A DNA stretch of 64,000 nt from Pseudomonas rustica (GCF_018336155.1 NZ_JAGYHF010000005.1:62001-126000), one strand, 5' to 3'; shown: positions 46,666 through 55,190, numbered from the stretch's first letter. Numbers and translations are program-made. Notes: generated by a model not told the origin, from the sequence alone.

Positions 46666-47079
46666 ATGGTTGCTCACCTGATTGAATTTGCCACTAACCA
46701 CTACATTCTTGTCGGTATCTTCGTCGTACTGCTGGCTCTGCTGCTGGCGCACACGATGCAGGGCGGCGGTAAAAGCCTGAGCACCGGCGAACTGACTGCG
46801 CTGGTCAATAAAGACGCAGGCGTGGTGGTGGACATCCGTCCGGCCAAGGATTTCGCTGCCGGCCACATCGTTGGCGCGATCAACATTCCCCAGGACAAAC
46901 TGGCTGCGCGCACCGCCGAGCTGGAAAAGCACAAGGCCAAGACCATCATTCTGGTCGACGCCCTGGGCCAGACCGCCGGCACCCACGCCCGCGAGCTGAT
47001 GAAATCCGGCTTCACCGCCGCCAAGCTGTCCGGCGGGATCTCCAGCTGGAAAGGCGACAACCTGCCGCTGGTGAAATAA
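46666..47079 (+). CDS. yibN: Membrane-anchored rhodanese-like protein (YibN-type), no catalytic Cys
   Basis: 137 residues: one N-terminal membrane helix (YILVGIFVVLLALLLAHTM) and a cytoplasmic rhodanese domain (VVVDIRPAKDFAAGHIVGAI). In the place of the active-site Cys loop it has VDALGQTAGTHA, so sulfur transfer by the usual mechanism is not expected. E. coli YibN has the same plan and neighbours (grxC, secB). It ends directly before grxC. Confidence 0.9.
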   Translation: MVAHLIEFATNHYILVGIFVVLLALLLAHTMQGGGKSLSTGELTALVNKDAGVVVDIRPAKDFAAGHIVGAINIPQDKLAARTAELEKHKAKTIILVDALGQTAGTHARELMKSGFTAAKLSGGISSWKGDNLPLVK

Positions 47080-47334
47080 ATGAGCGAAGTCATCGTCTAC
47101 TCCAGCGACTACTGCCCTTATTGCTCCCGAGCCAAGTATCTGCTCGAGAACAAAGGCGTGGCCTTCAAAGAGATCAAGGTCGATGGCAAGCCGCAGGTGC
47201 GCGCCGAAATGGCCCAGAAAGCGGGGCGCACGTCCGTTCCGCAGATCTGGATCGGCAGCAAGCACATCGGTGGTTGTGATGATTTATTTGCCCTGGAGCG
47301 CGCCGGCAAACTCGACGCGCTGCTCAAGGCCTGA
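47080..47334 (+). CDS. grxC: Glutaredoxin 3
   Basis: 84 residues with dithiol active site SSDYCPYCSRA (Cys12, Cys15), TSVPQIWIG cis-Pro loop and GGCDDL glutathione-binding region. Starts immediately after the yibN stop. Confidence 0.96.
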   Translation: MSEVIVYSSDYCPYCSRAKYLLENKGVAFKEIKVDGKPQVRAEMAQKAGRTSVPQIWIGSKHIGGCDDLFALERAGKLDALLKA

Positions 47335-47391
47335 ACGGCTGCACCCACGTACAGCACTCCCTAAAAGACCCAAGATCAGAAAGGATCTGAG

Positions 47392-47877
47392 ATGACTGAC
47401 CAACAGAACACTGCAGCCAGCGAAGAAGAAACCGCACCGCAATTCTCCTTGCAGCGCATCTATGTACGCGACCTGTCCTTCGAAGCCCCGAAAAGCCCGG
47501 CGATCTTCCGCCAGCAGTGGGATCCGGCGGTCGGTCTGGATCTGAACACTCGTCAGAAAGCGCTGGAAGGTGATTTCTACGAAGTCGTGCTGACCCTGTC
47601 CGTCACCGTGAAAAACGGTGAAGAAGTTGCTTTCATCGCTGAAGTGCAACAGGCCGGTATCTTCCTGATCAAGAACCTCGACGCGGCTTCGATGAGCCAC
47701 ACCCTGGGTGCGTTCTGCCCGAACATCCTGTTCCCGTACGCCCGCGAAACCCTGGACAGCCTGGTCACCCGTGGTTCGTTCCCGGCGCTGATGCTGGCTC
47801 CGGTGAACTTCGACGCCCTGTACGCGCAAGAACTTCAGCGCATGCAGGAAAGCGACGAGACGCCAACCGTTCAGTAA
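47392..47877 (+). CDS. secB: Protein-export chaperone SecB
   Basis: 161 residues. [19 protein letters not shown] at the start, then [20 protein letters not shown] and [20 protein letters not shown] are diagnostic of SecB. Keeps preproteins unfolded and hands them to SecA. Third gene of yibN-grxC-secB; closed by the terminator at 47896-47924. Confidence 0.97.
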   Translation: MTDQQNTAASEEETAPQFSLQRIYVRDLSFEAPKSPAIFRQQWDPAVGLDLNTRQKALEGDFYEVVLTLSVTVKNGEEVAFIAEVQQAGIFLIKNLDAASMSHTLGAFCPNILFPYARETLDSLVTRGSFPALMLAPVNFDALYAQELQRMQESDETPTVQ

Positions 47878-47895
47878 ACGGTCCGGGCTACAAAG

Positions 47896-47924
47896 AAAAA
47901 AGCGCCGTAACAGGCGCTTTTTTC
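47896..47924 (+). terminator. Rho-independent terminator after secB
   Basis: AAAAAAGCGCC pairs with GGCGCTTTTTT around GTAACA; 18 nt after the secB stop. Confidence 0.9.
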
Positions 47925-47929
47925 TTGGC

Positions 47930-48033
47930 TGATCGTTCCTACGCTCCGCGTGGGAATGCCTCTGGGGACGCTCCGCGTCCAGTGACGCGGAGCGTCACGG
48001 GCTGCATTCCCACGCAGAGCGTGGGAACGATCA
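47930..48033. repeat. Nested palindromic element, family GATCGTTCCCACGC (copy 2)
   Basis: Ends TGATCGTTCCTACGCTCCGC and GCAGAGCGTGGGAACGATCA pair across ~104 nt with a few G-T pairs or mismatches, with inner hairpins as in copy 1 (36998-37109), for example GTGACGCGGAGCGTCAC. It lies between secB and the converging trmL. Confidence 0.8.
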
Positions 48034-48042
48034 GGTGTAGTG

Positions 48043-48498
48043 TTATTTAAAGTCGTTCTGGCGCCAGGCTTCGTACACGGCGACCGCTACGGTGTTGGAC
48101 AGGTTCAGGCTACGGCAGCCTTCACGCATCGGCAGACGCAGGCGCTGATCGGGCCCAAGGGCGTCGAGCACTTCCGGCGGCAAGCCACGACTTTCCGGGC
48201 CGAAGATGAACGCATCACCCGGGACAAACGCCGCATCATGAAACGGCCGCGAGCCCTTGGTTGTGAACGCATACACCCGAGGGTTGCCGATGCTTTCCAG
48301 GCAACTGGCGAGGTCGGCATGGCGCTGCAGCGTGGCATATTCGTGGTAGTCGAGACCGGCACGGCGCAAGCGCTTGTCGTCCATCTCGAAGCCCAGCGGT
48401 TCGATCAAATGCAGGTGGCAGCCGCTGTTGGCGCACAGCCTGATAACGTTGCCGGTATTCGGCGGAATTTCTGGTTGAAAAAGGATGACGTGAAACAT
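48043..48498 (-). CDS. trmL: tRNA (cytidine/uridine-34 2'-O)-methyltransferase TrmL
   Basis: 151 residues from MFHVILFQPEIPPNTGNVIR; upstream open frame to 48735 is antisense to the neighbour. SPOUT-class motifs: LPNTGN-like start, IFGPESRGLPPEVL and LRLPMREGCRSLNLSNTVAV form the trefoil knot. Methylates the wobble base of tRNA-Leu. Its ATG overlaps the ATG of the divergent gene by 2 nt (CATG). Confidence 0.95.
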   Translation of the reverse strand: MFHVILFQPEIPPNTGNVIRLCANSGCHLHLIEPLGFEMDDKRLRRAGLDYHEYATLQRHADLASCLESIGNPRVYAFTTKGSRPFHDAAFVPGDAFIFGPESRGLPPEVLDALGPDQRLRLPMREGCRSLNLSNTVAVAVYEAWRQNDFK

Positions 48499-48934
48499 GC
48501 ACGGCTCCGAAGGTAAAGATGACGCGCATTCTACGCCGCAAGCAGACCGGCGTTCGAAACTATTCCCGCGAGTAATCGGTTCGCTGGCGATTGTCGGCAT
48601 GATGATCGGCTTGATGATCGGCCGTCTGACCACGCCGGATCCCAGTGTGCTACAGCAAGTCGAAGTGACTGACGGCGGTTTGGTGGTGTGGTTCAACAAC
48701 GAGCCGAAGCTGCACGGTGAGATCATCGATGGCACCGTGGCCCTGCTGTTTCAGGCCGAGGGCCGGGCGCAGAAAGGTCAGCTCAAGCTCAACGGCAAAG
48801 ACGTGAACTGGCGGACGCGAGCGAGTGACGGAGGGTTGTTGCTGACGGTGCTGGCGGCGCGGCCGCTGCAGGGAGACTGGGCCGGCAGCAAGGTCGATGA
48901 CCGCTGGCGGCTGGAGATCCATCTCCGCGAGTAA
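48497..48934 (+). CDS. Small membrane-anchored hypothetical protein
   Basis: 145 residues. Charged N-terminus, one membrane helix (VIGSLAIVGMMIGLMIGRL, residues ~26-44), and an exposed beta-rich domain (LLFQAEGRAQKGQLKLNGKD, LTVLAARPLQGDWAGSKVDD). No family recognised; it occupies the PA5126-like place beside trmL. The ATG overlaps that of trmL, so each promoter must lie in the other gene. The transcript would run on through the tandem hairpin array at 48936-49165. Confidence 0.75.
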   Translation: MHGSEGKDDAHSTPQADRRSKLFPRVIGSLAIVGMMIGLMIGRLTTPDPSVLQQVEVTDGGLVVWFNNEPKLHGEIIDGTVALLFQAEGRAQKGQLKLNGKDVNWRTRASDGGLLLTVLAARPLQGDWAGSKVDDRWRLEIHLRE

Positions 48935-48935
48935 T

Positions 48936-49165
48936 AAAAGCGGGAATCCCTGACCTGCCTGTATCAGGGTTCCCAAAACGGGGTGGACTTCGCGTATCGC
49001 GTCGGTCCGGTATAAAGAGGGAACCCCCGGCCTGCCTGTACCAAGGATCCCAAAAGGGTGGGCGCATCGCGTGGCGATCTGCGCCCGGTGTAAAGAGGGG
49101 AATCCCCGGCCTGCCTGTACCAAGGTCCCCGAAACGGGTGGTGAAACGAATCACCTGTAAGAGGT
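48936..49165 (+). repeat. Three tandem 77-79 bp double-hairpin units
   Basis: The core CCTGCCTGTA recurs at 48954, 49031 and 49110. In each unit it is the loop of a first stem (best in unit 1: GGGAATCCCTGA with TCAGGGTTCCC, 48942-48973). A second stem follows whose sequence differs by unit but still pairs: 48985-49007 (GGAC..CGCG/CGCG..GTCC), 49060-49086 (GGGCGCA..CGC/GCG..TGCGCCC), 49140-49155 (GGTGA/TCACC). Units are divergent copies. The array lies in the 3' untranslated stretch of the gene ending at 48934, before the terminator at 49223. Confidence 0.75.
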
Positions 49166-49222
49166 ATTGCAGGGCGCGTGCCAGGTTTTAATTTGTTGAA
49201 ACAAAAAAGCTGAGCAGAAACG

Positions 49223-49257
49223 CGAAAGCCCCGGGATTCGGGGCTTTCGTGTTTTTT
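49223..49257 (+). terminator. Rho-independent terminator after the tandem array
   Basis: CGAAAGCCCC pairs with GGGGCTTTCG around GGGATTC, followed by TGTTTTTT. Confidence 0.88.
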
Positions 49258-49360
49258 GAAGGCTGAGCTTTTAAGGTTTTGAGGTGGTCTTTCGAAAGAC
49301 TGGCAGTGCCCGATCAAGGGTCATCGTGCATCCATGCGGTGCACGGTGGCCCTAAAAGCT

Positions 49361-49423
49361 TCGCGAGCAGGCTCACTCCTACAGGGGAGCGCATTCCAAC
49401 TGTAGGAGTGAGCCTGCTCGCGA
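49361..49423. repeat. REP pair, family TGTAGGAGTGAGCCTGC
   Basis: Arms TCGCGAGCAGGCTCACTCCT(ACA) and reverse complement are perfect over 23 nt across a 17-nt spacer. It lies just after ntrC. Same family as 44865-44954. Confidence 0.85.
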
Positions 49424-49454
49424 TTGGTCTGACGTTCAGCGAAGAACTTGGGGT

Positions 49455-50891
49455 TTAACCCTCATCCCCCTCATCCTCATCCGCCCCATCAACCTTCATC
49501 CCCAATTCCTTGATCTTGCGCGTCAGGGTGTTACGCCCCCAACCCAGCAACACCGCCGCATCACGGCGACGTCCGGCCGTGTGCTTCAACGCGGTCTCGA
49601 TCATGATCCGTTCAAACGCCGGAACCGCACTGTCGAGCAAACTCGACTGACCACGCGCCAACGCCTGATCGGCCCACTGACGCAGCGCCTGTTCCCAATT
49701 GGTCACCGGCGCCGAGTCCTGCGGCAGGTTCAGCAGTTCCGGCGGCAGGTCGCTGATGTGCACTTCGCGTCCGGACGCCATCACCGTGATCCAGCGGCAG
49801 GTGTTCTCCAACTGACGCACGTTGCCGCCCCACGGCAGGTTTTTCAGGTATTCCTCGGTCTCGCTTTTCAGCAGCTTCGGCTCGACCGCCAGTTCTTGCG
49901 CGGCGCGGCTGAGGAAGTGTTTGGCCAGGGTCGGAATGTCTTCACGACGATCCGACAGGCGCGGGATGTGGATGCGGATCACGTTGAGGCGATGGAACAA
50001 GTCCTCACGGAATTTGCCAGCGTGCACCAGGGTTTCCAGATTCTGGTGCGTCGCGGCGATGATGCGCACATCGACCTTGACCGGCACATGGCCGCCAACG
50101 CGATAGAACTCGCCATCGGCCAGAACCCGCAGCAAACGGGTTTGCGTATCCGCCGGCATGTCGCCGATTTCATCGAGGAACAGCGTGCCGCCGTCAGCCT
50201 GTTCAAAGCGGCCGCGACGCAAATTCGCCGCACCGGTGAAGGCGCCTTTCTCATGGCCGAACAGCTCGGATTCCATCAGATCCTTGGGAATCGCCGCCAT
50301 GTTCAGCGCGATAAATGGCGAAGCCGCGCGTGGGCTGTGGCGGTGCAGGGCGTGGGCGACCAGTTCTTTACCGGTGCCGGATTCGCCGTTGATCAGCACG
50401 GTGATGTTGGAGTGGCTTAAGCGCCCGATGGCGCGAAACACTTCCTGCATCGCTGGCGCTTCGCCGATGATTTCCGGGGTGCGGGTCAGCGCCGGTACGA
50501 CTTCCAGGCCTTGCTGTTCTTGCGCGTGCTGGTTGGCACGTTTGACCAGCGACACCGCTTCATCAACGTCGAACGGCTTCGGCAGGTACTCGAACGCGCC
50601 GCCCTGATACGAGGCGACAGCGCTGTCCAGATCGGAGTGAGCGGTCATGATGATGACCGGCAACCGTGGGTGCTGCTCGCGAATCCGCGCCAACAGATCC
50701 AGACCGCTGGCCCCCGGCATACGGATGTCGGAAATGATCACGTCAGGCTGCTGACGGGCCAGCCGACTCATCACGCCATCGGCGCTGTCGAAGCTCTGGG
50801 TGGTCATGCCTTCTTGCTGCAAGGCCTTTTCCAGAACCCAACGGATAGAACGGTCGTCATCGACGATCCACACGGTTTCACTACGGCTCAT
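49455..50891 (-). CDS. ntrC: Nitrogen regulation response regulator NtrC
   Basis: 478 residues. Receiver with phospho-Asp in VIISDIRMPGASGL (about residue 55); AAA+ domain with Walker A GESGTGKE, the sigma-54 contact loop GAFTGA and Walker B GGTLFLDEIGDM; C-terminal Fis-type helix-turn-helix RRDAAVLLGWGRNTLTRKIK. Activates sigma-54 promoters such as glnA under nitrogen limitation. Start overlaps the ntrB stop (ATGA). A short acidic tail (DGADEDEGDEG) follows the HTH. Confidence 0.97.
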   Translation of the reverse strand: MSRSETVWIVDDDRSIRWVLEKALQQEGMTTQSFDSADGVMSRLARQQPDVIISDIRMPGASGLDLLARIREQHPRLPVIIMTAHSDLDSAVASYQGGAFEYLPKPFDVDEAVSLVKRANQHAQEQQGLEVVPALTRTPEIIGEAPAMQEVFRAIGRLSHSNITVLINGESGTGKELVAHALHRHSPRAASPFIALNMAAIPKDLMESELFGHEKGAFTGAANLRRGRFEQADGGTLFLDEIGDMPADTQTRLLRVLADGEFYRVGGHVPVKVDVRIIAATHQNLETLVHAGKFREDLFHRLNVIRIHIPRLSDRREDIPTLAKHFLSRAAQELAVEPKLLKSETEEYLKNLPWGGNVRQLENTCRWITVMASGREVHISDLPPELLNLPQDSAPVTNWEQALRQWADQALARGQSSLLDSAVPAFERIMIETALKHTAGRRRDAAVLLGWGRNTLTRKIKELGMKVDGADEDEGDEG

Positions 50892-51973
50892 GTCGATGTG
50901 GCTCCTTGTTCCAGTGGCAGAAAGATCGAGAAGGTGGTGTGGCCTGGATGGCTATCACACTCGATCAGGCCCTGGTGCTGGCTGATGATGTTCTGGGTAA
51001 TGGCCAGGCCGAGTCCGGTACCGTCCGGGCGTCCGCTGACCATGGGAAAGAAAATGGTTTCTTGAAGTTCCGCGGGGATCCCCGGGCCGTTGTCGATGAT
51101 CTCGATCTTGGTCACCAGACGATGGCGGACGTGGCCGATGGTGAACTGGCGCATGGCGCGGGTGCGCAGGCTGATGCGGCCCAGACGCAGCTCGTTCTGG
51201 CTGCTGATCGCCTGCATCGCGTTGCGCACGATGTTCAATACCGCCTGAATCATTTGTTCGCGGTCGATCAACACGTCGGGAATGCTTGGGTCGTAATCGC
51301 GCACCAAGGTGATGCAGCCCTGACTTTCCGCTTCGACCAGATGGCAGACGCGTTCCAGCACTTCGTGAATGTTGCACATCGCCAGCGACGGCAACTTGTT
51401 CGAGCCGAGCATGCGGTCGACCAGATTGCGCAGGCGATCGGCCTCTTCAATGATCACGTTGGTGTAATCGCGCAGGCTTTCTTCGGGCAGTTCGCGGGCG
51501 AGCAACTGCGCAGCGCCACGGATGCCGCCCAGCGGATTCTTGATTTCGTGGGCGAGGCCGCGTACCAGCATTTTGCTGGTTTCCTGTTTGGAAATTTGCG
51601 CCTCTTCCTTGGTGATCCGCAGCAGGCGATCACGCGGATGCACTTCCAGCAGGAGCATGGTCGCGCCGTTACTGAGGATCGGCGTCACCGCGTAATCCAC
51701 GGTCAAGGTCTGGCCGGTGAGGGCAGTGAGCATCGCTTCGCGCTTGGTAAACGGGTGCGCCTGCTCTACCGCTTGGCGCAACGAATTCAGCGCTTCGGTG
51801 GATTCTGTGAACAGCTCGCTGATGAATTGCCCATGGCTACGCTGCCCGCTGATGGCGAGCAGCATCTCCGCCGCCGGGTTCATGTACTCGAGGCGCAATT
51901 CGGCGTCGAGCAGGATGGTGGCGGTGGTCAGGTTGTCGAGCAGCAAACGGTGGATTGCGTCGCTAATGGTCAT
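50888..51973 (-). CDS. ntrB: Nitrogen regulation sensor kinase NtrB (GlnL)
   Basis: 361 residues from MTISDAIHRLLLDNLTTATI; the open frame upstream to 52042 lacks a ribosome-binding site. No membrane helix: soluble kinase with N-terminal PAS domain, phospho-His in LVRGLAHEIKNPLGGIRG and ATP-binding boxes NIVRNAMQAI, DNGPGIPAEL and GTGLGLAITQNI. PII protein controls its kinase/phosphatase balance. Candidate NtrC sites lie ~190 nt upstream. Confidence 0.96.
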   Translation of the reverse strand: MTISDAIHRLLLDNLTTATILLDAELRLEYMNPAAEMLLAISGQRSHGQFISELFTESTEALNSLRQAVEQAHPFTKREAMLTALTGQTLTVDYAVTPILSNGATMLLLEVHPRDRLLRITKEEAQISKQETSKMLVRGLAHEIKNPLGGIRGAAQLLARELPEESLRDYTNVIIEEADRLRNLVDRMLGSNKLPSLAMCNIHEVLERVCHLVEAESQGCITLVRDYDPSIPDVLIDREQMIQAVLNIVRNAMQAISSQNELRLGRISLRTRAMRQFTIGHVRHRLVTKIEIIDNGPGIPAELQETIFFPMVSGRPDGTGLGLAITQNIISQHQGLIECDSHPGHTTFSIFLPLEQGATST

Positions 51974-52160
51974 CGGAGCCTCTTTTGGGGGCGGAGCGTG
52001 CGCAACAAGCAAGCGTCGGTATCGGCAAAATGCAAAAAACAAACCAAGGCTCTGAAAAGAAGCGCTTAACCCCTGAAACAGGCGTTTGACGCTCGTTTAC
52101 GTGGCACTGGGCCAGCTCTCGCGGGTAGTTTCGAACCAAAATGGGTTGGAATGTGAGTAC

Positions 52161-52189
52161 GGTGCAGGCTATTGCACCAATATAGTGCG
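52161..52189. promoter_or_regulatory. Candidate NtrC-binding sites upstream of ntrB
   Basis: TGCACCAATATAGTGCG (52173-52189) is close to the NtrC consensus TGCACCA-N3-TGGTGCA, and overlaps a second inverted pair GGTGCAGGCTATTGCACC (52161-52178). The location between ntrB and the DUF4124 gene suits autoregulation. Confidence 0.45.
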
Positions 52190-52204
52190 CAAAGCTGAAC
52201 GGCG

Positions 52205-52828
52205 TTAGAAGAAACGCAGGAAGGGGTTTTTCGGCTCGGGCGGTTTGTCTTTCAAGGGGCATTCCGGACGTACGCCGTAGTCGTCGGCGACGCAGGGTTT
52301 GACCTGGCGCTTCTGCGCGAGGGAAATGCGCAACATGTGGAAAGGCTGGTTGGCGGTGCGTTCAACGGTGCGGCCCTCCAAATCGAGAATTTCAACCGAG
52401 AGATTGTGGCTGCCGCGATCAATGTTGTTCAGCGGGAACACAGGGCTCAGGCCGGGTTCGCCGGTGGCCTGGCCGTCCAGTAATAGGCGATAGCGGTGAC
52501 CACGTTGCAGACCGGGTTCGCTGGTGACGCTGACGATGATTTCGCCGGCGCTGCTGCGAATCGTCGCATCGGGTTCGGGCACCAGAATGCGCAGCATGTC
52601 GTAGTGGAAGGGTGGTTGTTCCGGGGATTTTTTTGCGGTGGTGATCGGTGCGGCAGCGGTTGGATTGGCGGACATGCGATTGCTGGTCGCGATCGGTACG
52701 CGCTTGGCGTTGCTGCGCGGTTGATCGGTGTAGACGCGGTTACCTTGCGAATCAATGTAAGTGAACACCTCGGCTGAGGCCTGCAGTGCCACCAGCGCCA
52801 TCGCGACGATCAGCCACGCGCGGATCAT
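52205..52828 (-). CDS. DUF4124-domain periplasmic protein B
   Basis: 207 residues; signal peptide (RAWLIVAMALVALQASAE) then the DUF4124 motif VFTYIDSQGNRVYTDQPR. A low-complexity Pro/Thr/Ala stretch precedes a beta-rich second domain (GEIIVSVTSEPGLQRGHRYR, NIDRGSHNLSVEILDLEGRT). The C-terminal part has two Cys. Function unknown. It overlaps the upstream paralog by 4 nt. Confidence 0.85.
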   Translation of the reverse strand: MIRAWLIVAMALVALQASAEVFTYIDSQGNRVYTDQPRSNAKRVPIATSNRMSANPTAAAPITTAKKSPEQPPFHYDMLRILVPEPDATIRSSAGEIIVSVTSEPGLQRGHRYRLLLDGQATGEPGLSPVFPLNNIDRGSHNLSVEILDLEGRTVERTANQPFHMLRISLAQKRQVKPCVADDYGVRPECPLKDKPPEPKNPFLRFF

Positions 52829-53337
52829 GGTATGTGCACCCGTTGTACGCTGAGGGCGACGGGCGGGCTCTGTTGAATGATCGTCTGACCGTCGATGACC
52901 TGCACGGCGAGGCGATGCTCGCCGCGATCGACGTTGACCAATTGCAGGATCGGCACATTGCTTGGCTGGCCGTAGGGTTCGTCATCGAGTACCAGCCTTA
53001 ATTGATGCGGCGGTTGCAGGCGTGGCTTGATCAGCACGTTGACGGTGAAGGTGCCGTTGTTCGCGCGCAGGGCTTCTTCGGTGGGCAGCCCGGCGAGTTC
53101 GAGGATGTCGTAGGCGTTGCGCTGAGGTTCACGGTTGTCGCTGACGGGCGCAGGGGGTGCGCTCGGCGCTTGCGGCTCGACGCGATTGAGCGGCGGCAAC
53201 TCCACGGGCTGCGCCTGTACGCCGTCCGGCGAGTGATCGCTGTAGACGGTGTTGCCGTTGGCATCGGTGTACTTGTAGATCTGCGCGGCGGCGGGCAGGG
53301 CGATCAACAATAGAATGTAGAGAAAGGTGCGACCCAT
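52825..53337 (-). CDS. DUF4124-domain periplasmic protein A
   Basis: 170 residues; signal peptide (TFLYILLLIALPAAAQ), DUF4124 motif IYKYTDANGNTVYSDHSP, Pro-rich linker, and a second domain similar to that of the downstream gene (NVDRGEHRLAVQVIDGQTII; compare NIDRGSHNLSVEI). The pair is an old tandem duplication in one operon between glnA and ntrBC. Role unknown. Confidence 0.85.
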   Translation of the reverse strand: MGRTFLYILLLIALPAAAQIYKYTDANGNTVYSDHSPDGVQAQPVELPPLNRVEPQAPSAPPAPVSDNREPQRNAYDILELAGLPTEEALRANNGTFTVNVLIKPRLQPPHQLRLVLDDEPYGQPSNVPILQLVNVDRGEHRLAVQVIDGQTIIQQSPPVALSVQRVHIP

Positions 53338-53430
53338 GAAATCGACCGGGATTGAAAGCGATGGGGTGCAGCATAGGTCAGGGTGGGCGAGAGGCCCAAG
53401 CTGTTAACAATTGGAATTGAAAAGCAAAGT

Positions 53431-53500
53431 CAAAAGATCGCAGCCTTCGGCAGCTCCTACAGGGATCGATGTAGGAGCTGCCGAAGGCTGCGATCTTTTG
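53431..53500. repeat. Perfect 31-bp inverted repeat, REP family TGTAGGAGCTGC
   Basis: CAAAAGATCGCAGCCTTCGG... and its exact reverse complement are separated by only 8 nt (53462-53469). No mismatch over 31 nt suggests a recent or actively maintained copy. Same family as 35026-35109 and 62120-62197. Confidence 0.9.
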
Positions 53501-53509
53501 ATCTGCAAT

Positions 53510-53538
53510 AAAAAGGCCTCCCGAAGGAGGCCTCTTTT
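53510..53538 (-). terminator. Rho-independent terminator after glnA
   Basis: GAGGCCTCC/GGAGGCCT-type stem around CGAA; on the minus strand it ends in TTTTT. It lies 31 nt after the glnA stop. Confidence 0.85.
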
Positions 53539-53568
53539 ACTCACGCCACGGAACGCGGCGCTACCGGA

Positions 53569-54975
53569 TCAGCAGCTGTAGTACAGCTCATATTCCAGTG
53601 GGTGTACGAAGGTACGAACCTTGATTTCTTCTTCCGATTTCAGCGCGATGTAAGCGTCGATGAAGTCGTCGGAGAATACGCCGCCCTTGGTCAGGAACGC
53701 GCGGCCCTTGTCCAGCTCTTCCAGGGCTTCTTTCAGGCTGCCGCAAACTTGTGGGATCTCTTTCGCCTCTTCAGGCGGCAGGTCGTACAGGTTTTTGTCA
53801 GCAGCGTCGCCAGGGTGGATCTTGTTCTGGATACCGTCCAGACCAGCCATCAGCAGTGCTGCGAAGGCCAGGTACGGGTTGGCAGCCGGATCCGGGAAGC
53901 GGGCTTCGATACGGCGGGCTTTCGGGCTCGACACGTAAGGAATACGGATCGAAGCGGAACGGTTGCGAGCCGAGTAGGCCAGCATGACCGGAGCTTCGAA
54001 GCCTGGTACCAGACGCTTGTACGAGTTGGTCGCCGGGTTGGTGAAGCCGTTCAGGGCCTTACCGTGTTTGATGATGCCGCCGATGAAGTACAGAGCGGTA
54101 TCGGACAGGCCGGCATAGCCTTCACCTGCGAAGGTGTTTTTGCCGTCTTTCCAGATCGACATGTGTACGTGCATGCCCGAACCGTTGTCGCCGTACAGTG
54201 GCTTCGGCATGAAGGTCGCGGTGCGGCCGTAAGCGTCAGCAACGTTGTGTACAACGTACTTCAGGGTTTGGGTTTCGTCGGCTTTCTTCACCAGGGTGTT
54301 GAACTTGACGCCGATTTCGTTCTGGCCGGCAGTCGCCACTTCGTGGTGGTGAACTTCAACGGTCAGGCCCATTTCTTCCAGTGCGTTGCACATGGAGGTA
54401 CGGATTTCGTGGTCGTGGTCGAACGGTGGAACCGGGAAGTAGCCGCCTTTGACGCCTGGACGGTGACCCTTGTTGCCGCCTTCGATGTCCTGGTCGGACA
54501 TCCACGAACCTTGCTCGGAGTAGATCTTGAACATCGAGCCGGAGATGTCCGACTTGAATTTCACCGAGTCAAAGATGAAGAATTCTGGCTCTGGACCGGC
54601 GAATACGGTGTCACCGATACCGGTGGCTTTCAGGTGTTCTTCGGCGCGCTTGGCGATCGCACGTGGGTCGCGGTCGTAGCCTTGCATGCTCGAAGGTTCG
54701 ATGATGTCGCACACCAGGATCAGGGTGGCGTCTTCGGTGAACGGGTCGAGAACGGCAGTTTCGTCAACCGGCATCAGGATCATGTCGGAGGCTTCGATGC
54801 CTTTCCAGCCAGCGATGGAGGAGCCGTCGAACATTTTGCCGACTTCGAAGAAGTCGTCGTCCAAAGCATCGCGAGCCGGCATGGTCACGTGGTGCTGAGT
54901 ACCTTTGGTGTCCGTGAAGCGCAGATCAATCCACTTGACGTCATGATCTTTGATGAGTTGAACCGTCTTCGACAT
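53569..54975 (-). CDS. glnA: Glutamine synthetase type I
   Basis: 468 residues, the GSI dodecamer subunit. Catalytic segments: [78 protein letters not shown]. The adenylylation Tyr is in [16 protein letters not shown]. Makes glutamine from glutamate and ammonia. Upstream lies a near-perfect sigma-54 promoter and a possible NtrC site; the ntrBC genes are downstream across the DUF4124 pair. Confidence 0.98.
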   Translation of the reverse strand: MSKTVQLIKDHDVKWIDLRFTDTKGTQHHVTMPARDALDDDFFEVGKMFDGSSIAGWKGIEASDMILMPVDETAVLDPFTEDATLILVCDIIEPSSMQGYDRDPRAIAKRAEEHLKATGIGDTVFAGPEPEFFIFDSVKFKSDISGSMFKIYSEQGSWMSDQDIEGGNKGHRPGVKGGYFPVPPFDHDHEIRTSMCNALEEMGLTVEVHHHEVATAGQNEIGVKFNTLVKKADETQTLKYVVHNVADAYGRTATFMPKPLYGDNGSGMHVHMSIWKDGKNTFAGEGYAGLSDTALYFIGGIIKHGKALNGFTNPATNSYKRLVPGFEAPVMLAYSARNRSASIRIPYVSSPKARRIEARFPDPAANPYLAFAALLMAGLDGIQNKIHPGDAADKNLYDLPPEEAKEIPQVCGSLKEALEELDKGRAFLTKGGVFSDDFIDAYIALKSEEEIKVRTFVHPLEYELYYSC

Positions 54976-55072
54976 ATGTCCTCCGGGTGGCTTCGGGCTT
55001 GGTAGTGGATGCCCTTAAATGTGGGTGATGCCGGCGCGAATACTCTGCCAAGGCAACCTGCCTCACAAGGGA

Positions 55073-55087
55073 GCAAATTGCATGCCA
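55073..55087 (-). promoter_or_regulatory. Sigma-54 promoter of glnA
   Basis: On the minus strand TGGCAT-GCAAT-TTGC fits the -24/-12 consensus TGGCAY-N5-TTGC exactly. The predicted start is near 55062, giving a leader of about 87 nt. Confidence 0.85.
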
Positions 55088-55190
55088 GTGCCCCAGCATG
55101 GGTTTTTTGCCCCAAATTCACGCTTATTAAGGTGCAAAGCGTCTTAATGCTGCAAATCTCGCCCCCTAATGTAGCGTCCCCAATCGAAAA

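Noticed and set aside
52088..52110. Sigma-54-like TGGCAC on the plus strand near 52102
   Set aside because: The -12 element is CAGC instead of TTGC, so the match is too poor.
53602..55005. Long 467-residue ORF opposite glnA
   Set aside because: Shadow frame on the antisense of a highly codon-biased gene; no motif and no ribosome-binding site.
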